Shown: in pieces, positions 1 through 7,475 of the stretch
Numbering within the stretch: the first letter of the stretch is position 1
How the letters are laid out: each line of letters opens with the position of its first letter
NCBI GenBank assembly: GCA_944375795.1
Contig: CALWAU010000041.1
Location: forward strand, 1 to 48,848
Length of the DNA stretch: 48,848 nt
Direction of reading: 5' to 3'
From: an uncultured Clostridia bacterium
GTDB lineage: Bacteria > Bacillota > Clostridia > Christensenellales > Borkfalkiaceae
Notes under the pieces: generated by a model
Told to the model about the DNA's origin: nothing
The model's input: only the letters and a program-made list of their open reading frames with translations
Database searches by the model: none
Translations under genes and position numbers: made by a program

Positions 1-110
1 AGAAGTTTGCAAATGTTTCGTGGTAGTAGGATGATAATAAAAAAACAACTATATCTTGTGGTTTTTGCTGTCTGAAAAAAGGTAGAGTTATTCCTTTGAG
101 CGAGGTTGAC

Positions 111-162
111 CGTTTCCTTGGTAAGGACGAGGTCACCGGTTCAAATCCGGTTAGCAGCTCCA
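111..162 (+). tRNA. 3' half of tRNA-Thr (GGU anticodon), incomplete; possible integration site
   Basis: From the anticodon arm to CCA the sequence reads as a tRNA: anticodon loop TTGGTAA (118-124), T-arm ACCGG-TTCAAAT-CCGGT (135-151), 3' acceptor TAGCAGC (152-158), discriminator T and encoded CCA (160-162). The 5' acceptor should be GCTGCTA, but only GCTGTCT is present at 67-73, too far upstream, and no D-arm can be folded. The anticodon stem carries a two-base bulge (TT, 113-114) exactly where the good tRNA sequence starts. This is what an att junction in the 3' half of a tRNA gene looks like; a decayed tRNA or an assembly join would look the same. Confidence 0.55.
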
Positions 163-190
163 AAAAACCACCAGATTTGGTGGTTTTTTT
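163..190 (+). terminator. Intrinsic terminator after the tRNA-Thr remnant
   Basis: CCACCA and TGGTGG arms around a short loop, with an A-run before and seven T residues after. It lies directly behind the CCA end, as expected for a tRNA transcription unit. Confidence 0.8.
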
Positions 191-230
191 CTTTATATTT
201 CCACTAAATGTAGTGCTTTAAGGAAATGTT

Positions 231-265
231 CACAGGTACAACTGCATACAGTCAGGTACAATTGC
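231..265 (+). repeat. Two direct copies of a 14-base motif CAGGTACAAYTGCA
   Basis: The motif occurs at 231-244 and 252-265, 21 bases apart, just downstream of the tRNA-derived sequence. Short spaced direct repeats next to an att-like site can be integrase arm-type sites, but this is only an inference from position. Confidence 0.35.
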
Positions 266-317
266 AAACGTCGCCTTTGGAGAAAAGGGAGAAAGATTTC
301 TTTGACACGCAGCCACA

Positions 318-629
318 ATGCGGGAATTTGAGGACAAAATCAATCCATTTCTCGTGCCCGTCCGGTTTTCTGGCGGGAGTAGTGAACAGAGTATTTGCAC
401 CGGGAAAAGTCTGGTCGAGAATGGAGATGAGATTGTTTTTGAGCATAAATTGATAAATCTTGCAAAATCGAAAGGGTTCGCAAAAGATGAGATTATTGCG
501 TTGTGTATTCTTTCTCGGGAAAGTAATAGCGTCGAAGAAATGATAGAATTTATCAATAAAAATCCGGACGCAGATTTTTATGAGTTGTTGAAAAAATCAG
601 TAGACCTATACAAACAAAATAACCAATAA
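318..629 (+). CDS. Small hypothetical protein in the AT-rich left edge
   Basis: A 103-codon frame. The last 65 residues or so look like a genuine helical protein (many Lys/Glu/Asp, alternating hydrophobics, ending KQNNQ), while the first 30 have no convincing Shine-Dalgarno site or start, so the true start may be further in or the gene may be a fragment. A terminator follows directly. I recognise no family. Codon use is AT-rich, unlike the genes from 866 onward, which fits acquired or remnant mobile-element DNA beside the tRNA junction. An alternative is a truncated element gene whose upstream part lies beyond the window. Confidence 0.4.
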   Translation: MREFEDKINPFLVPVRFSGGSSEQSICTGKSLVENGDEIVFEHKLINLAKSKGFAKDEIIALCILSRESNSVEEMIEFINKNPDADFYELLKKSVDLYKQNNQ

Positions 630-634
630 CGGAA

Positions 635-665
635 AGGCACCGAGCTTATGGCAAGGTGCTTTTTT
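635..665 (+). terminator. Intrinsic terminator after the small hypothetical gene
   Basis: GGCACC and GGTGC arms separated by 13 bases and followed by six T residues, starting six bases behind the stop codon at 629. The stretch from here to the promoter at 805 holds no gene that I can support. Confidence 0.7.
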
Positions 666-804
666 CATGCAAAAAAGGCGGTAATTTAAGTGGTAAGAGA
701 AGAGAACTTAATACCCACCCGTGCGAAGCGAGAAGGAAGCGAAAGAGAAAGGGACGAACGGAAGGATAGAAAGCGGGAAGGCGCGTTTTTCTTCATGCAG
801 GCAC

Positions 805-833
805 TTGTGTTTTTCGCTGCAAAGGTATATAAT
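805..833 (+). promoter_or_regulatory. Sigma-A type promoter for the EamA transporter gene
   Basis: TTGTGT, 17-base spacer, TATAAT (828-833). The start codon at 866 follows with a GAGG site about 12 bases upstream of it. Confidence 0.6.
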
Positions 834-865
834 AAAGGCAAAAATGAAACGAGGCAAAGATTGAT

Positions 866-1732
866 ATGTGGATTGCTGCGGCAATTTTATCGGCTGTTTT
901 TGCAGGCGTTACGGCAATTCTTTCCAAGTGCGGCATAAAGAACACCAATTCGGATGTGGCAACCGCGGTAAGGACCTCGGTCGTGCTCGTCATGGCGTGG
1001 CTCATCGTCTTTATAACGGGGGCATATACGGGAATAGCCTCCGTAAGTGTCCGTTCGTGGATATTCCTCATACTTTCGGGATTGGCCACGGGTGCCTCCT
1101 GGATATGCTATTTCAAGGCGCTTTCCTTAGGCGAAGTTTCAAAGGTCGCCGCCGTCGATAAATCGAGCGCCATACTCTCGGTACTGTTTGCGATCGTCAT
1201 TTTTCCCGACGAACGCAATCTGTGGTGGCTTAAACTCATTTTTCTTGCCGTGATAGCCGCGGGCACTTATCTCATGATAGACATCAAAAAAAGCGAGGGG
1301 AAATCGCGCGCGGCGTGGCTGGTCTTTGCCGTATTGTCGGCCGTATTTGCCGCCGCCACTTCTCTTCTCGCCAACGTCGGCATAGAAAATGTGGACTCAA
1401 ATCTCGCGACGGCAATCAGGACGGCGGTCGTGCTCGTTATGGCGTGGCTCATCGTGCTTTTCCGCGGAGAAATCAGATTTGTCGGAGAAATAAAGGGAAA
1501 CGAGCTCATTTTTCTCATTCTTTCGGGACTTGCGACGGGCGCGTCGTGGCTGTGTTATTACTACGCCATTCAGCAGGGACAGGTCAGCGTCGTCGTGCCC
1601 ATCGACAGGTTGAGTATACTTGTAACCGTCTTATTTTCTCTGATAGTTTTCAAAGAAAAGCTGTCCGCAAAGGCGTGGGCGGGTCTTGCGCTTTTAACCT
1701 CCGGCACGGTATGTATGGCGGTGTTTACCTGA
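866..1732 (+). CDS. EamA-family (drug/metabolite superfamily) transporter, ten membrane segments
   Basis: The 288-residue protein is almost wholly hydrophobic and consists of two homologous halves of about 140 residues, each beginning with a WxxxAxLSAVFA-type helix, the EamA arrangement of 5+5 transmembrane segments. The halves are unusually alike: VVLVMAWLIV and FLILSGLATGASW occur in both, and the DNA under these motifs is also nearly identical (around 969-1010 and 1419-1457). Family members export amino acids, sugars or small metabolites through the plasma membrane; the substrate cannot be told. The ATG at 866 has a GAGG site and the gene has its own promoter and terminator, so it is monocistronic. 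Confidence 0.85.
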   Translation: MWIAAAILSAVFAGVTAILSKCGIKNTNSDVATAVRTSVVLVMAWLIVFITGAYTGIASVSVRSWIFLILSGLATGASWICYFKALSLGEVSKVAAVDKSSAILSVLFAIVIFPDERNLWWLKLIFLAVIAAGTYLMIDIKKSEGKSRAAWLVFAVLSAVFAAATSLLANVGIENVDSNLATAIRTAVVLVMAWLIVLFRGEIRFVGEIKGNELIFLILSGLATGASWLCYYYAIQQGQVSVVVPIDRLSILVTVLFSLIVFKEKLSAKAWAGLALLTSGTVCMAVFT

Positions 1733-1760
1733 AATGGAGCGGGATTATACAGGTTTGCGT

Positions 1761-1811
1761 ACAAGCGGCGGCCTTCTTCTTGGCGAAGGGGCGGCCGCTT
1801 GTCCCTTTTTT
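1761..1811 (+). terminator. Intrinsic terminator after the EamA gene
   Basis: Arms ACAAGCGGC (1761-1769) and GCCGCTTGT (1794-1802), then CCC and six T residues. Confidence 0.75.
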
Positions 1812-1894
1812 GCCGCCGTTTGAAAAAGAAACGGAAAATTTTTCTCCGGAGGGGAAGTTTACCGGGAAGTTTGTATTTTTGCCCGCATATTCGT

Positions 1895-1923
1895 TTGCAA
1901 AGGCGGCGCATTCGTGCTATAAT
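1895..1923 (+). promoter_or_regulatory. Sigma-A promoter for the M42 peptidase operon
   Basis: TTGCAA, exactly 17 bases, TATAAT, with TGC before the -10 (extended -10). It lies 24 bases upstream of the start codon at 1948. Confidence 0.75.
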
Positions 1924-1947
1924 AATATGGATTGTACGGAGGTGCGT

Positions 1948-3000
1948 ATGGTGAAAGCGGAAAATTATCGGGAATTTATCGTCCGTTCCCTGCAAGAGAT
2001 TATGGCGGTGGACAGCCCCACGGGCTTTTCCGCCGCAATATCCGAAAAACTTCTCTCCATGCTCTCGGAAATGGGCTATAAGGGCGAAACGACCAACAAA
2101 CGACTGGTAAAAGTTTCCGTTCCGGGCGCGAAAAAGGGGTTGAAACGGGCGGTGTCCGCGCATACGGACACGCTGGGCGCCATGGTCCGCTCGGTCGCCG
2201 CGGACGGAAGGATTCGCTTCACCCGCCTGGGCGGCCCCATTCTGCCCACCTTCGACGGGGAATACTGCCGCATTTACGCCGACGGCGGAAAGGTATATAC
2301 GGGCACCTTTCTCAGCGATTCCTGTTCCTGTCACGTCTATAAGGACGCGGGGACGCTCGAACGCAATGAAAATACGATGTTCGTCCGCCTGGACGAGGAA
2401 GTGTATTCCGCCGCGGACGTCGCGGCGCTCGGCATTCGCACGGGCAGCCCGATCGCCCTCGACCCCAAGACGACGGTCACGGAGAGCGGCTTTGTCAAAT
2501 CCCGTTTTCTCGACGACAAGGCGGGCAGCGTCTGTCTTCTGACCGCGTTGGAGGCGATGCGGCGGGAATCGCTCGTCCCCGAATACGATACCGATTTCTG
2601 TTTCACCAATTATGAGGAGGTCGGGCACGGCGCGGCGACGGTCGCGGGGGACGCGGACGAACTGCTCGCGGTGGACATGGGCTGTGTGGGCGCCGATCTC
2701 GCCTGCAAGGAAACGCAGGTGTCCGTCTGCGTCAAGGACAGCCACGGGCCCTACGATTACGAGATGGTGGAACGCCTGATTTCTCTCGCGAAAGCGGAAA
2801 AAATCGATTATGCCGCCGATGTCTATCCCTTTTACGGTTCGGACGTGGGGGCGGCATGGGGCGCCGGAGCGGACGTCAAGGGCGGCCTGATAGGTCCCGG
2901 CGTGCACGCTTCCCACGGCATGGAACGGACGCATCTGAAGGGGATTTATGCGACGGTTTCGCTGCTTTGCGCCTACCTGGGGTTGAAAGAAAGGCGATGA
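1948..3000 (+). CDS. M42-family metallo-aminopeptidase
   Basis: A 350-residue co-catalytic zinc/cobalt peptidase of the M42 (glutamyl aminopeptidase/FrvX/PepA-like) family. Visible ligands and catalytic residues, in order: His-Thr-Asp in AHTDTLG (about residue 70), the bridging Asp in FLDDKAG, the Glu-Glu pair in YEEVGHGA, Asp in VDMGC, and the distal His in HASHGMERTH near the C-terminus. Length matches the family. The frame stays open upstream, but the ATG at 1948 has a strong GGAGG site and a promoter just before it. The Nudix gene starts inside the stop codon, so the two are translationally coupled. The likely role is trimming cytosolic peptides. Confidence 0.93.
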   Translation: MVKAENYREFIVRSLQEIMAVDSPTGFSAAISEKLLSMLSEMGYKGETTNKRLVKVSVPGAKKGLKRAVSAHTDTLGAMVRSVAADGRIRFTRLGGPILPTFDGEYCRIYADGGKVYTGTFLSDSCSCHVYKDAGTLERNENTMFVRLDEEVYSAADVAALGIRTGSPIALDPKTTVTESGFVKSRFLDDKAGSVCLLTALEAMRRESLVPEYDTDFCFTNYEEVGHGAATVAGDADELLAVDMGCVGADLACKETQVSVCVKDSHGPYDYEMVERLISLAKAEKIDYAADVYPFYGSDVGAAWGAGADVKGGLIGPGVHASHGMERTHLKGIYATVSLLCAYLGLKERR

Positions 3001-3398
3001 AAAAGCATATAAAAGTCGCCGCGGCGCTCCTCTTTGAAAACGGAAAATTGTTCGCGGCAAAGCGCGGCGAAAGTCCCTATCCCTATATCGCCCACAAGTA
3101 CGAGTTTCCTGGCGGAAAGATAGAGGAGGGGGAAGCGGAAGAAGAGACGGTGAGGCGGGAACTCAAAGAGGAACTCGACCTCGACGTAAAGGTGGGCGGC
3201 CTTTTTGCCAAAACCACGTTCGAGTATCCCGATTTCGTCATCACGCTCTCCCTGTACGAGTGCGAGATGCTGTCCGATTTCCGGTTGAAGGAGCACGAAA
3301 GTTTCCGCTGGATGTCGCCTTCGGAGCTCGACGCTTCGGAATGGGCGCCCGCGGATGCGGATATGGTGGAATCGCTCGGAAGGATCTTCGGCGCGTGA
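2997..3398 (+). CDS. Nudix hydrolase, MutT/8-oxo-dGTP diphosphatase-like
   Basis: A 133-residue Nudix protein. The Nudix box (GX5EX7REUXEEXGU) is complete apart from Asp in place of the late Gly: GGKIEEGE, then RELKEEL, at residues 40-62. Family members hydrolyse nucleoside diphosphates linked to X; the short length and the N-terminal KVAAALLFENGKLFAAKR match MutT-type enzymes that clear oxidised dGTP or related nucleotides, but the substrate is not proven. Its ATG overlaps the upstream stop as ATGA, which argues for co-translation with the M42 gene. Confidence 0.85.
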   Translation: MKKHIKVAAALLFENGKLFAAKRGESPYPYIAHKYEFPGGKIEEGEAEEETVRRELKEELDLDVKVGGLFAKTTFEYPDFVITLSLYECEMLSDFRLKEHESFRWMSPSELDASEWAPADADMVESLGRIFGA

Positions 3399-3438
3399 CC
3401 TTTCGCGTCCGGAAAGCGGGAAAGGGAGGCCGCGGGAT

Positions 3439-3936
3439 ATGCGCAACGTGATTTTGATCGGAATGCCGGGTTCGGGAAAGAGCACGGCGGGCGCTCTGCT
3501 TGCAAAAGCCATCGGGTTCGGCTTTATCGACAGCGACGATGCCATTCGCGAGAGCGAGGGGAAAAGCCTCAGCCGCATCATCGAGGAGGAAGGGCTGGAC
3601 GGCTTTCTCGCCGTCGAGGAACGGGTAAACGCCGGGCTCTGCGCGGACGGATGCGTCATCGCGACGGGCGGCAGCGTCGTTTACGGTCCGCGCGCGATGG
3701 AGCATTTCAAAGGGATGGGGACGATCGTCTATCTGCGGCTCTCCTATCCCGAAATCGAAAGGCGGCTCTCCGACCTGAAAGCCCGGGGCGTCGCCATCAG
3801 GGAAGGATATACGCTCAGGGATCTGTATGACGAACGCACGCCGCTTTACGAGCGCTACGCCGACGTCGTCGTCGATTTGGACGGATTGGATATGGCGGGC
3901 GCCGTGCGCGCCCTTACGGAGAAATTGAAGATATGA
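3439..3936 (+). CDS. aroK: Shikimate kinase-like P-loop kinase
   Basis: A 165-residue protein with Walker A GMPGSGKST (residues 8-16), DSDD (32-35), ATGGSVV and a C-terminal RTPLYERYAD, the order and length of shikimate kinase, which phosphorylates shikimate in the chorismate pathway. Two positions differ from the textbook enzyme: the Arg of the FRxxE shikimate-binding motif is Leu (FLAVEE), and the GGG triplet is GGS. The lid is short (RGVAIREGYT). Comparable variants occur in Clostridia, so the call is probable but substrate specificity is open. No other aro gene is nearby. The start has a GGGAGG site; the next gene starts inside its stop codon. Confidence 0.7.
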   Translation: MRNVILIGMPGSGKSTAGALLAKAIGFGFIDSDDAIRESEGKSLSRIIEEEGLDGFLAVEERVNAGLCADGCVIATGGSVVYGPRAMEHFKGMGTIVYLRLSYPEIERRLSDLKARGVAIREGYTLRDLYDERTPLYERYADVVVDLDGLDMAGAVRALTEKLKI

Positions 3937-4982
3937 AAGAACAACGGAGAATTGCCGTGTACGGCGCGGGCGCGATGGGCACGGTGCTGGGCGGATTTTT
4001 GTCCGACTGCGGGCTGGATGCGCAGGTGGATCTCATAAGCCGCAACCGCGGCCACGTGGAAGCGATGAAGGAAAAGGGGGCGCGCATCGTCTGTGCGGCT
4101 ACGGGGGATACGTTTACCAAATCGGTCAGCGCCCTCATGCCCGAGGAAATGACGGAGCCGTACGACGTCATTTTTCTCATGACCAAGCAGAGAGATAACG
4201 CCCGCACGGCGGGTTTTCTGAAAAATTTTCTCAAACCGGACGGCGCGCTCGTCACCGCGCAGAACGGCCTGCCCGAGAAGGGGCTCGCCGAAGTGCTCGG
4301 CGCTGAGCGGGTGTACGGGGCGGTCTGCGCCTGGGGCGCCAATCTCGCCGGCGACGGCGTGGCGGAGCTCACCTCCGAGCCCGCCGCGATGACCATGGAA
4401 ATCGGCAGCTATTCGGGACGGTGCGGAAAATTGAAAGAGATACGGGAAATCCTCGGCGCCATCGGAGAAATTGCGGACAATCCCGCGTTTGTGACGGTGA
4501 CGGAAAACCTCGCGGGGGCGCGGTGGAGCAAGCTGGCGATCAACGCGGCGTTTTCCGGCCTTTCCGTGGTCACGGGGTTTACGTTCGGGGAGATCGCGAG
4601 GGGAAAAAAGAGTCGCCGTCTCGCGCTCGGCATTTTGCGGGAGTGCTTTGCCGTCGCGTCCGCCTCGGAGATAAAGCTGGAAAAGATCCAGGGGCACGAC
4701 ATGGAGAAATTGCTTGGCGGCACGGGCTTTTTCGGAACGCAAAAGGCGCTTTTCCTGCTCCCGATCGCGATGAAAAAGCACAGGCTGCTCGTCTCGGGAA
4801 TGCTGCGCGACCTCGAGCGGGGCAGGAAATGCGAAATCGATTATATAAACGGCGCTGTCTGCAAATGCGGGGACGGCTGCTCCGTCGATACGCCGCTCTG
4901 CGACAAAGTGGTGGAAATCGCGCACGGCATCGAAAACGGACTCTATGAAATTTCCGGGAAAAATCTCGATTTCTTTTCCTGA
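3933..4982 (+). CDS. ApbA/PanE-type 2-dehydropantoate reductase family protein
   Basis: This 349-residue protein begins with a Rossmann motif VYGAGAMGT (residues 9-17, binding NADPH) and has the family's catalytic Lys and Asn in the WSKLAIN segment and the C-terminal EIDYINGAV substrate motif. PanE reduces ketopantoate to pantoate for pantothenate/CoA synthesis; many paralogues act on other 2-keto acids, and no other pan gene is present here, so the substrate is uncertain. It overlaps the kinase gene by four bases (ATGA). A second, shorter paralogue lies at 42535. Confidence 0.82.
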   Translation: MKEQRRIAVYGAGAMGTVLGGFLSDCGLDAQVDLISRNRGHVEAMKEKGARIVCAATGDTFTKSVSALMPEEMTEPYDVIFLMTKQRDNARTAGFLKNFLKPDGALVTAQNGLPEKGLAEVLGAERVYGAVCAWGANLAGDGVAELTSEPAAMTMEIGSYSGRCGKLKEIREILGAIGEIADNPAFVTVTENLAGARWSKLAINAAFSGLSVVTGFTFGEIARGKKSRRLALGILRECFAVASASEIKLEKIQGHDMEKLLGGTGFFGTQKALFLLPIAMKKHRLLVSGMLRDLERGRKCEIDYINGAVCKCGDGCSVDTPLCDKVVEIAHGIENGLYEISGKNLDFFS

Positions 4983-5022
4983 TTTTTTCCGAAAATGCAA
5001 AATATACGCTAAGGTAACGGAT

Positions 5023-6663
5023 ATGGATTGGAACAAGCTGGCGGACATTCTCGTCCCCGACGAAAACGTAAAACCTCTCGACTATTATGAGGCGCTCTAT
5101 CCCGAGCGCGACCTGCCCAAGGGCGCCAGGGTCACCCGTCTCGCGCCCAGCCCCACGGGCTTCATGCATCTCGGAAATCTGTACGTCGCCATCGCCAACG
5201 AGCGGATCGCCCACCAGAGCGGCGGCGTGTTCTATCTGCGCATCGAGGATACGGACGACAAGCGCAAGGTGGAAGGGGCGGTGGAGGTCATTCATTCCTC
5301 TTTGAAATATTTCGGCATCGCCTTCGACGAAGGGGCGGAGCTCTCGGGCAATTACGGCCCTTACTATCAGCGTCAGCGGGCGGAAATTTATCACGCCTAC
5401 GCGAAGGACCTCATCCGGCGCGGGCTGGCTTATCCCTGCTTCTGTACGGAAGAGGAGCTGGAAAAGACGCGCGAATACCAGACGGAAAACAAACTCCTTC
5501 CCGGCTATTACGGCGAATTTGCGCATTGTCGCAATCTTTCCGAGGAGGAGATTCTTGCCAACCTCGCGGCGAAAAAACCGTACGTCATCCGCCTGCGTTC
5601 GCAGGGGAACGTCGAGGTCAAACATCCCTTCCGCGACGCCGTGAAGGGGGAGATCACCGTCACGGAAAACAATCAGGACGTCGTCATTCTCAAATCGGAC
5701 GGCATTCCCACCTACCATTTCGCGCACGCGGTGGACGACCATCTGATGCGCACCAATCTCGTCATTCGCGGCGAGGAATGGCTCGCTTCCCTTCCCATTC
5801 ATATCGAGCTGTTCAAGGCACTCGGTTTCCGCCTTCCAGAATACGGGCACAACTGTTCCATTCAGAAGATGGACGGCGACACCCGCCGCAAGCTCTCCAA
5901 GCGCAAGGACCCCGAAGCTTCGCTCACCTTCTATCGCGAGGAGGGCTATCACCCGCTCGCGGTCAGGACGTATATGATGACGCTGCTCAACTCCAATTTC
6001 GAGGAATGGCGGCTGAAATTTCCCGATAAGCCGTTGGACGAATTTAAGTTTTCCATCGGCAAAATGGGGAAAAGCGGCGCCCTGTTCGATATACTCAAAC
6101 TCAACGACGTTTCCAAAACCGTGCTTTCGGGGCTTTCCGAAACGGAGATGTTCGATTTCCTGAAAGATTGGGCGGAACACTACGGTTCCGATGCGGAAAA
6201 GAAGCATTTTTCCGATCGGGAATATATGCTGAAAGTCCTTTCCCTCTGCATGGGCATCGGCGGCAAAAAGCGCCGCAAGGATTTTGTCTCGGCAAAACAG
6301 GCGGTTTCCATGCTTTCCTATTTCTTCGACGATACCTTTGCGCCCGAATACGCTTTCCGCTATTCGCCGGAGGTCGTCCGATCGGTTCTGGAAGGCTTCG
6401 AGGCCTCTTATGACTCCGCCGACGATTCCTCCGCCTGGTTTTCCAAGGTGAAGGCGGTCGCCGAAGAAAACGGTTTTGCGTCCGACATGAAGGCGTATAA
6501 GGCGAATCCCGACGCCTATCCCGGGAACGTTTCCGACGTCGCGGAGATGCTCCGCGTGGCCGTGACCGGGCTTTCCAACACGCCCGACCTTTGGACGATC
6601 ATGCAGATTTTGGGCAAAGAGCGGACGCTTTCCCGCATCGATGGGGCAATCGCCTCTCTGTAA
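5023..6663 (+). CDS. gltX: Glutamyl-tRNA synthetase
   Basis: Class I synthetase of 546 residues that charges tRNA-Glu. The HIGH motif appears as FMHLG inside APSPTGFMHLG (about residue 50), followed by LRIEDTD, CFCTEEE, and KMSKS as KLSKRKD (about residue 290). The protein belongs to a longer clostridial form with about 35 extra N-terminal residues before the catalytic motif. The ATG at 5023 is preferred: the upstream part of the frame overlaps the reductase C-terminus, and AAGG lies eight bases before it. It is the last gene of the cluster and ends at a strong terminator. The C-terminal half is the helical anticodon-binding part. Confidence 0.93.
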   Translation: MDWNKLADILVPDENVKPLDYYEALYPERDLPKGARVTRLAPSPTGFMHLGNLYVAIANERIAHQSGGVFYLRIEDTDDKRKVEGAVEVIHSSLKYFGIAFDEGAELSGNYGPYYQRQRAEIYHAYAKDLIRRGLAYPCFCTEEELEKTREYQTENKLLPGYYGEFAHCRNLSEEEILANLAAKKPYVIRLRSQGNVEVKHPFRDAVKGEITVTENNQDVVILKSDGIPTYHFAHAVDDHLMRTNLVIRGEEWLASLPIHIELFKALGFRLPEYGHNCSIQKMDGDTRRKLSKRKDPEASLTFYREEGYHPLAVRTYMMTLLNSNFEEWRLKFPDKPLDEFKFSIGKMGKSGALFDILKLNDVSKTVLSGLSETEMFDFLKDWAEHYGSDAEKKHFSDREYMLKVLSLCMGIGGKKRRKDFVSAKQAVSMLSYFFDDTFAPEYAFRYSPEVVRSVLEGFEASYDSADDSSAWFSKVKAVAEENGFASDMKAYKANPDAYPGNVSDVAEMLRVAVTGLSNTPDLWTIMQILGKERTLSRIDGAIASL

Positions 6664-6683
6664 ACAAAATACGACGTTAAAAG

Positions 6684-6706
6684 ACCGGGTTGTATCCCGG
6701 TTTTTT
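6684..6706 (+). terminator. Intrinsic terminator after gltX
   Basis: ACCGGG and CCCGGT arms with a TTGTAT loop, followed by six T residues. Confidence 0.85.
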
Positions 6707-6784
6707 ACATATTTGAGGGAACGAAAAATTTTTTGCGGGAATTTTCAAAAATTTGCGTAAAAACGGGCGGGAAAATGACTCATA

Positions 6785-6790
6785 TATAAT
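6785..6790 (+). promoter_or_regulatory. -10 element before the lipoprotein gene
   Basis: TATAAT 37 bases before the start codon in an AT-rich stretch. I see no good -35 at 16-18 bases, so the promoter is weak or needs an activator. Confidence 0.4.
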
Positions 6791-6827
6791 ATAAGAAAAA
6801 AACGAGAGAATACGGGAGGGCAGAAAT

Positions 6828-7316
6828 ATGTCCGTTCAAGAAAGGTGCGCTTCGCCGCGGCATGGCGGCGTAAAAAAATTTCTCTGTGCGGGTATGGCGA
6901 TTTTTATGGCTTTATGTATATTTTTACTGGTCGGGTGCGCCGATGAACATGATCCGAAGGAGACGATAAAGGTGGCGACGGGAATTGAGATTCCCGAAGA
7001 AGCAAAAATGCTGTATCACCATTGCGATGCTACGTTTCATCCCGGAAGGCATGAAAACTATACGGTATTTGCATTTGAAAAGGAACCCGCCGATTGGTTG
7101 ATGGAAAACAATTTTTTGCCGGAAAAAAACGAAAATTATGAGGATTCCTTTTTATACTCGGGGTTCGGGCTTTTGGAGCTTTCTTCCGGCAAAAATATTC
7201 CCGATGAATATATTCCCGATTTTGAAAAGCCCTATTTATGGTTGGAGACTCAGTTGATTTATTTTGCCTATTTTACGGAAACTTTGAGGTTATTTGTTTT
7301 TATTTCCCCCGATTGA
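6828..7316 (+). CDS. Small predicted lipoprotein, unknown function
   Basis: The 162-residue protein has a basic N-terminus, a hydrophobic segment (about residues 22-38) and a lipobox LLVGC, so it should be lipid-anchored outside the plasma membrane after signal peptidase II cleavage. The mature part of about 120 residues is rich in aromatic and acidic residues and I recognise no family. The GGGAGGG site fits the ATG at 6828. The stop lies inside the first copy of a 36-bp repeat. In another frame an open stretch continues to 7432 (LRSAEKEENK twice), so a frameshifted C-terminus cannot be excluded. Terminators isolate the gene on both sides. Confidence 0.75.
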   Translation: MSVQERCASPRHGGVKKFLCAGMAIFMALCIFLLVGCADEHDPKETIKVATGIEIPEEAKMLYHHCDATFHPGRHENYTVFAFEKEPADWLMENNFLPEKNENYEDSFLYSGFGLLELSSGKNIPDEYIPDFEKPYLWLETQLIYFAYFTETLRLFVFISPD

Positions 7317-7410
7317 GATCGGCGGAAAAAGAGGAGAACAAAAGCAGCCTGACGAACGACTCCGTCAACGACGTCCGATTGAGATCGGCGGAAAAAGAGG
7401 AGAACAAAAG
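7309..7410 (+). repeat. Two identical 36-bp repeats separated by 30 bp
   Basis: Copies at 7309-7344 and 7375-7410 are identical. Each starts with a perfect hairpin CCGAT-TGAG-ATCGG and continues CGGAAAAAGAGG. The 36/30 geometry resembles CRISPR, but there are only two copies and no cas gene in the window. The 66-bp period is a whole number of codons, so a tandem duplication of coding sequence (LRSAEKEENK) explains it as well. Confidence 0.7.
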
Positions 7411-7430
7411 AGAGGACACTTTTCCGAATT

Positions 7431-7472
7431 AAAAAACGGCCCCCCGGGTCAATAGCCCGGGGGTGATTTTTA
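7431..7472. terminator. Bidirectional terminator between the lipoprotein gene and dapB
   Basis: CCCCCGGG (7441-7448) and CCCGGGGG (7456-7463) arms with a T-tract on the right for plus-strand transcripts and an A-run at 7431-7436 that is a T-run for the minus strand. Confidence 0.8.
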
Positions 7473-7475
7473 AGT

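Noticed and set aside
67..162. Complete tRNA gene from GCTG at 67
   Set aside because: The acceptor stem would pair at only about five of seven positions, and there is no D-arm and the spacing is about 20 bases too long.
226..453. 75-codon frame at 226-453 on the plus strand
   Set aside because: It overlaps the more protein-like frame ending at 629, has no ribosome-binding site and no recognisable motif.
7309..7410. Calling the two 36-bp repeats a CRISPR array
   Set aside because: Only two copies, no cas genes in the window, and an in-frame coding duplication explains the period; kept as an unclassified repeat.
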